Shown here piece after piece: positions 4,447-5,382 of a stretch of 5,382 nt of DNA. Numbering within the stretch: the stretch's first letter is position 1; each line of letters starts with the position of its first letter. The stretch comes from an uncultured Ruminococcus sp. (GTDB lineage: Bacteria > Bacillota > Clostridia > Oscillospirales > Acutalibacteraceae), in assembly GCA_900554995.1 (NCBI GenBank), contig USJJ01000110.1:1-5382 (forward strand), given 5' to 3'. A model generated the notes under the pieces. That model did not search any database. It saw only the letters and a program-made list of their open reading frames with translations, and was not told the DNA's origin. The position numbers and the translations under genes are program-made.

Positions 4447-5382
4447 ACTCTTTGCTCTTGCCGTTTTCTGCTCTGCGATAAGCCTTTTTGAAGTCGTGCT
4501 TATCGTCCGAAGCCTCAAAATCGGCTGCTGTGGGTTTATCTTCTTCGGTAAAATGTTTATTACCGTAGTATGCGTTGAGATACATCTGCTTGATTTCACT
4601 CATAAGCGGATAGCGAGGATTTGCGCCTGTGCACTGGTCATCGAACGCCTGCTCCGTCATTGCGTCAAGACGGTCAAGGAAGTCTTTCTCGTCAACGCCG
4701 TAATCACGGATTGTTGCCTTGATACCGACTCTCTCCTTGAGAGCGTTGATAGCATTGATAAGATTCTCCAGGCTTTCCTTATCGTTCTTGCCGCCGAATC
4801 CGAGAGCTCTTGAAACCTCGGCATAACGTGCAAGAGTATGAGGATGATCGTACTGTGAGAAAGTACCCATCTTTGCCGGAGTTTCGGATGCATTGAAGCG
4901 GAGAACCTCTTCAATCATAAGTGCGTTTGCAATACCGTGCGGGAGGTGATGGAATGCACCGAGCTTATGAGCCATTGAGTGACATACGCCGAGGAATGCG
5001 TTTGCGAAAGCCATACCTGCCATTGTTGCGCAGTTTGCCATCTTCTCACGAGCCTCGATATCTGTCTGACCATTGTCGTATGCACGGGGCAGATACTCAA
5101 AGATTCCCTTAAGAGCCTGAATTGCAAGACCGTCTGTATAGTCCGTTGCCATCATTGAAGCATAAGCCTCAAGTGCGTGAGTAACGGCGTCGATACCTGA
5201 TGCTGCGGTAAGTCCTTTCGGTGCGCTCATATGGAAATCGGGATCAATGATTGCCATATTCGGAAGAAGCTGATAGTCGGCAAGCGGATACTTAACGCCT
5301 GACTTCTCGTCAGTGATAACAGCGAACGGAGTAACCTCGGAGCCTGTACCTGCCGAAGTCGGAATAGCTATGAAGTATGCCT
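4445..5382 (-). CDS. adhE: Bifunctional aldehyde/alcohol dehydrogenase AdhE, C-terminal part (cut by right edge)
   Basis: The frame stays open past the internal methionine at 5257 to the window edge, giving 311 residues that begin within AYFIAIPTSAGTGSEVTPFA. This is the iron-dependent alcohol dehydrogenase half. It shows the GTGSE nucleotide-binding motif (residues 11-15 of the fragment) and iron ligands D64 and H68 (IDAVTHALEAY), H134 (CHSMAHKLG) and H148 (HHLPHGIANA). The spacing equals that of the E. coli AdhE ligands D653, H657, H723 and H737. GANPRYPLMSEIKQMYLNAYYGN near the end is, as I recall, characteristic of AdhE rather than short stand-alone alcohol dehydrogenases, so an N-terminal acetaldehyde dehydrogenase half should lie beyond the edge. 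The enzyme reduces acetyl-CoA through acetaldehyde to ethanol with NADH, a fermentative electron sink that competes with H2 formation. After the YYGN motif there is a charged tail of about 40 residues. A stand-alone iron alcohol dehydrogenase is the less likely alternative. Confidence 0.92.
   Translation of the reverse strand, partial: AYFIAIPTSAGTGSEVTPFAVITDEKSGVKYPLADYQLLPNMAIIDPDFHMSAPKGLTAASGIDAVTHALEAYASMMATDYTDGLAIQALKGIFEYLPRAYDNGQTDIEAREKMANCATMAGMAFANAFLGVCHSMAHKLGAFHHLPHGIANALMIEEVLRFNASETPAKMGTFSQYDHPHTLARYAEVSRALGFGGKNDKESLENLINAINALKERVGIKATIRDYGVDEKDFLDRLDAMTEQAFDDQCTGANPRYPLMSEIKQMYLNAYYGNKHFTEEDKPTAADFEASDDKHDFKKAYRRAENGKSKE

Noticed and set aside
4445..5257. Stand-alone 270-residue protein starting at the methionine at 5257
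   Set aside because: The frame continues upstream to the window edge with clear iron-alcohol-dehydrogenase sequence (GTGSE motif), so this methionine is internal.

Overview
The window looks like a piece of an obligately anaerobic, fermentative Firmicute of class Clostridia. A Ruminococcus-like or other Oscillospirales gut or rumen organism is my best guess, from gene content and order rather than any search. All seven supported genes lie on the minus strand, so the region reads from right to left.

Right part (about 3683-5382): the C-terminal part of a bifunctional aldehyde/alcohol dehydrogenase AdhE, running off the right edge, is followed 12 bases later by an APH-fold small-molecule kinase. 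The kinase's Shine-Dalgarno sequence overlaps the adhE stop codon. Then comes a 153-base gap (3530-3682) with two candidate RNA hairpins and a short inverted repeat.

Left part (about 1-3529): a tightly packed hydrogenase cluster. It contains two tandem paralogous thioredoxin-fold [2Fe-2S] ferredoxins, a PAS-containing [FeFe]-hydrogenase-like protein with altered H-cluster surroundings (HydS-like, putative H2 sensor), and a SpoIIE/PP2C-type phosphatase with an unassigned C-terminal region. The first 52 codons of a second [FeFe] hydrogenase (group B / HydA2-like) follow and are cut by the left edge. Gaps inside the cluster are 5, 5, -8 and 23 bases, and several ribosome-binding sites lie inside the preceding gene.

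Working model (inference): the HydS-like protein reads H2 or redox state through its modified H-cluster, with the small ferredoxins as electron partners. It passes the signal through its PAS/coiled-coil tail to the SpoIIE-type phosphatase, which would act on an unseen phosphoprotein and adjust hydrogenase expression. This matches the phosphatase-linked 'group C3' sensory [FeFe] hydrogenase concept. AdhE next door is the competing electron sink (ethanol). The kinase or anti-sigma partner expected for a SpoIIE phosphatase is not in the window.

The main oddity is a sharp rise in GC and GC-ending codons starting about 14 codons into the phosphatase gene (near 1310) and continuing to the left edge. 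It suggests recombination between lineages or a chimeric assembly. I see no tRNA, rRNA, CRISPR array or insertion sequence.
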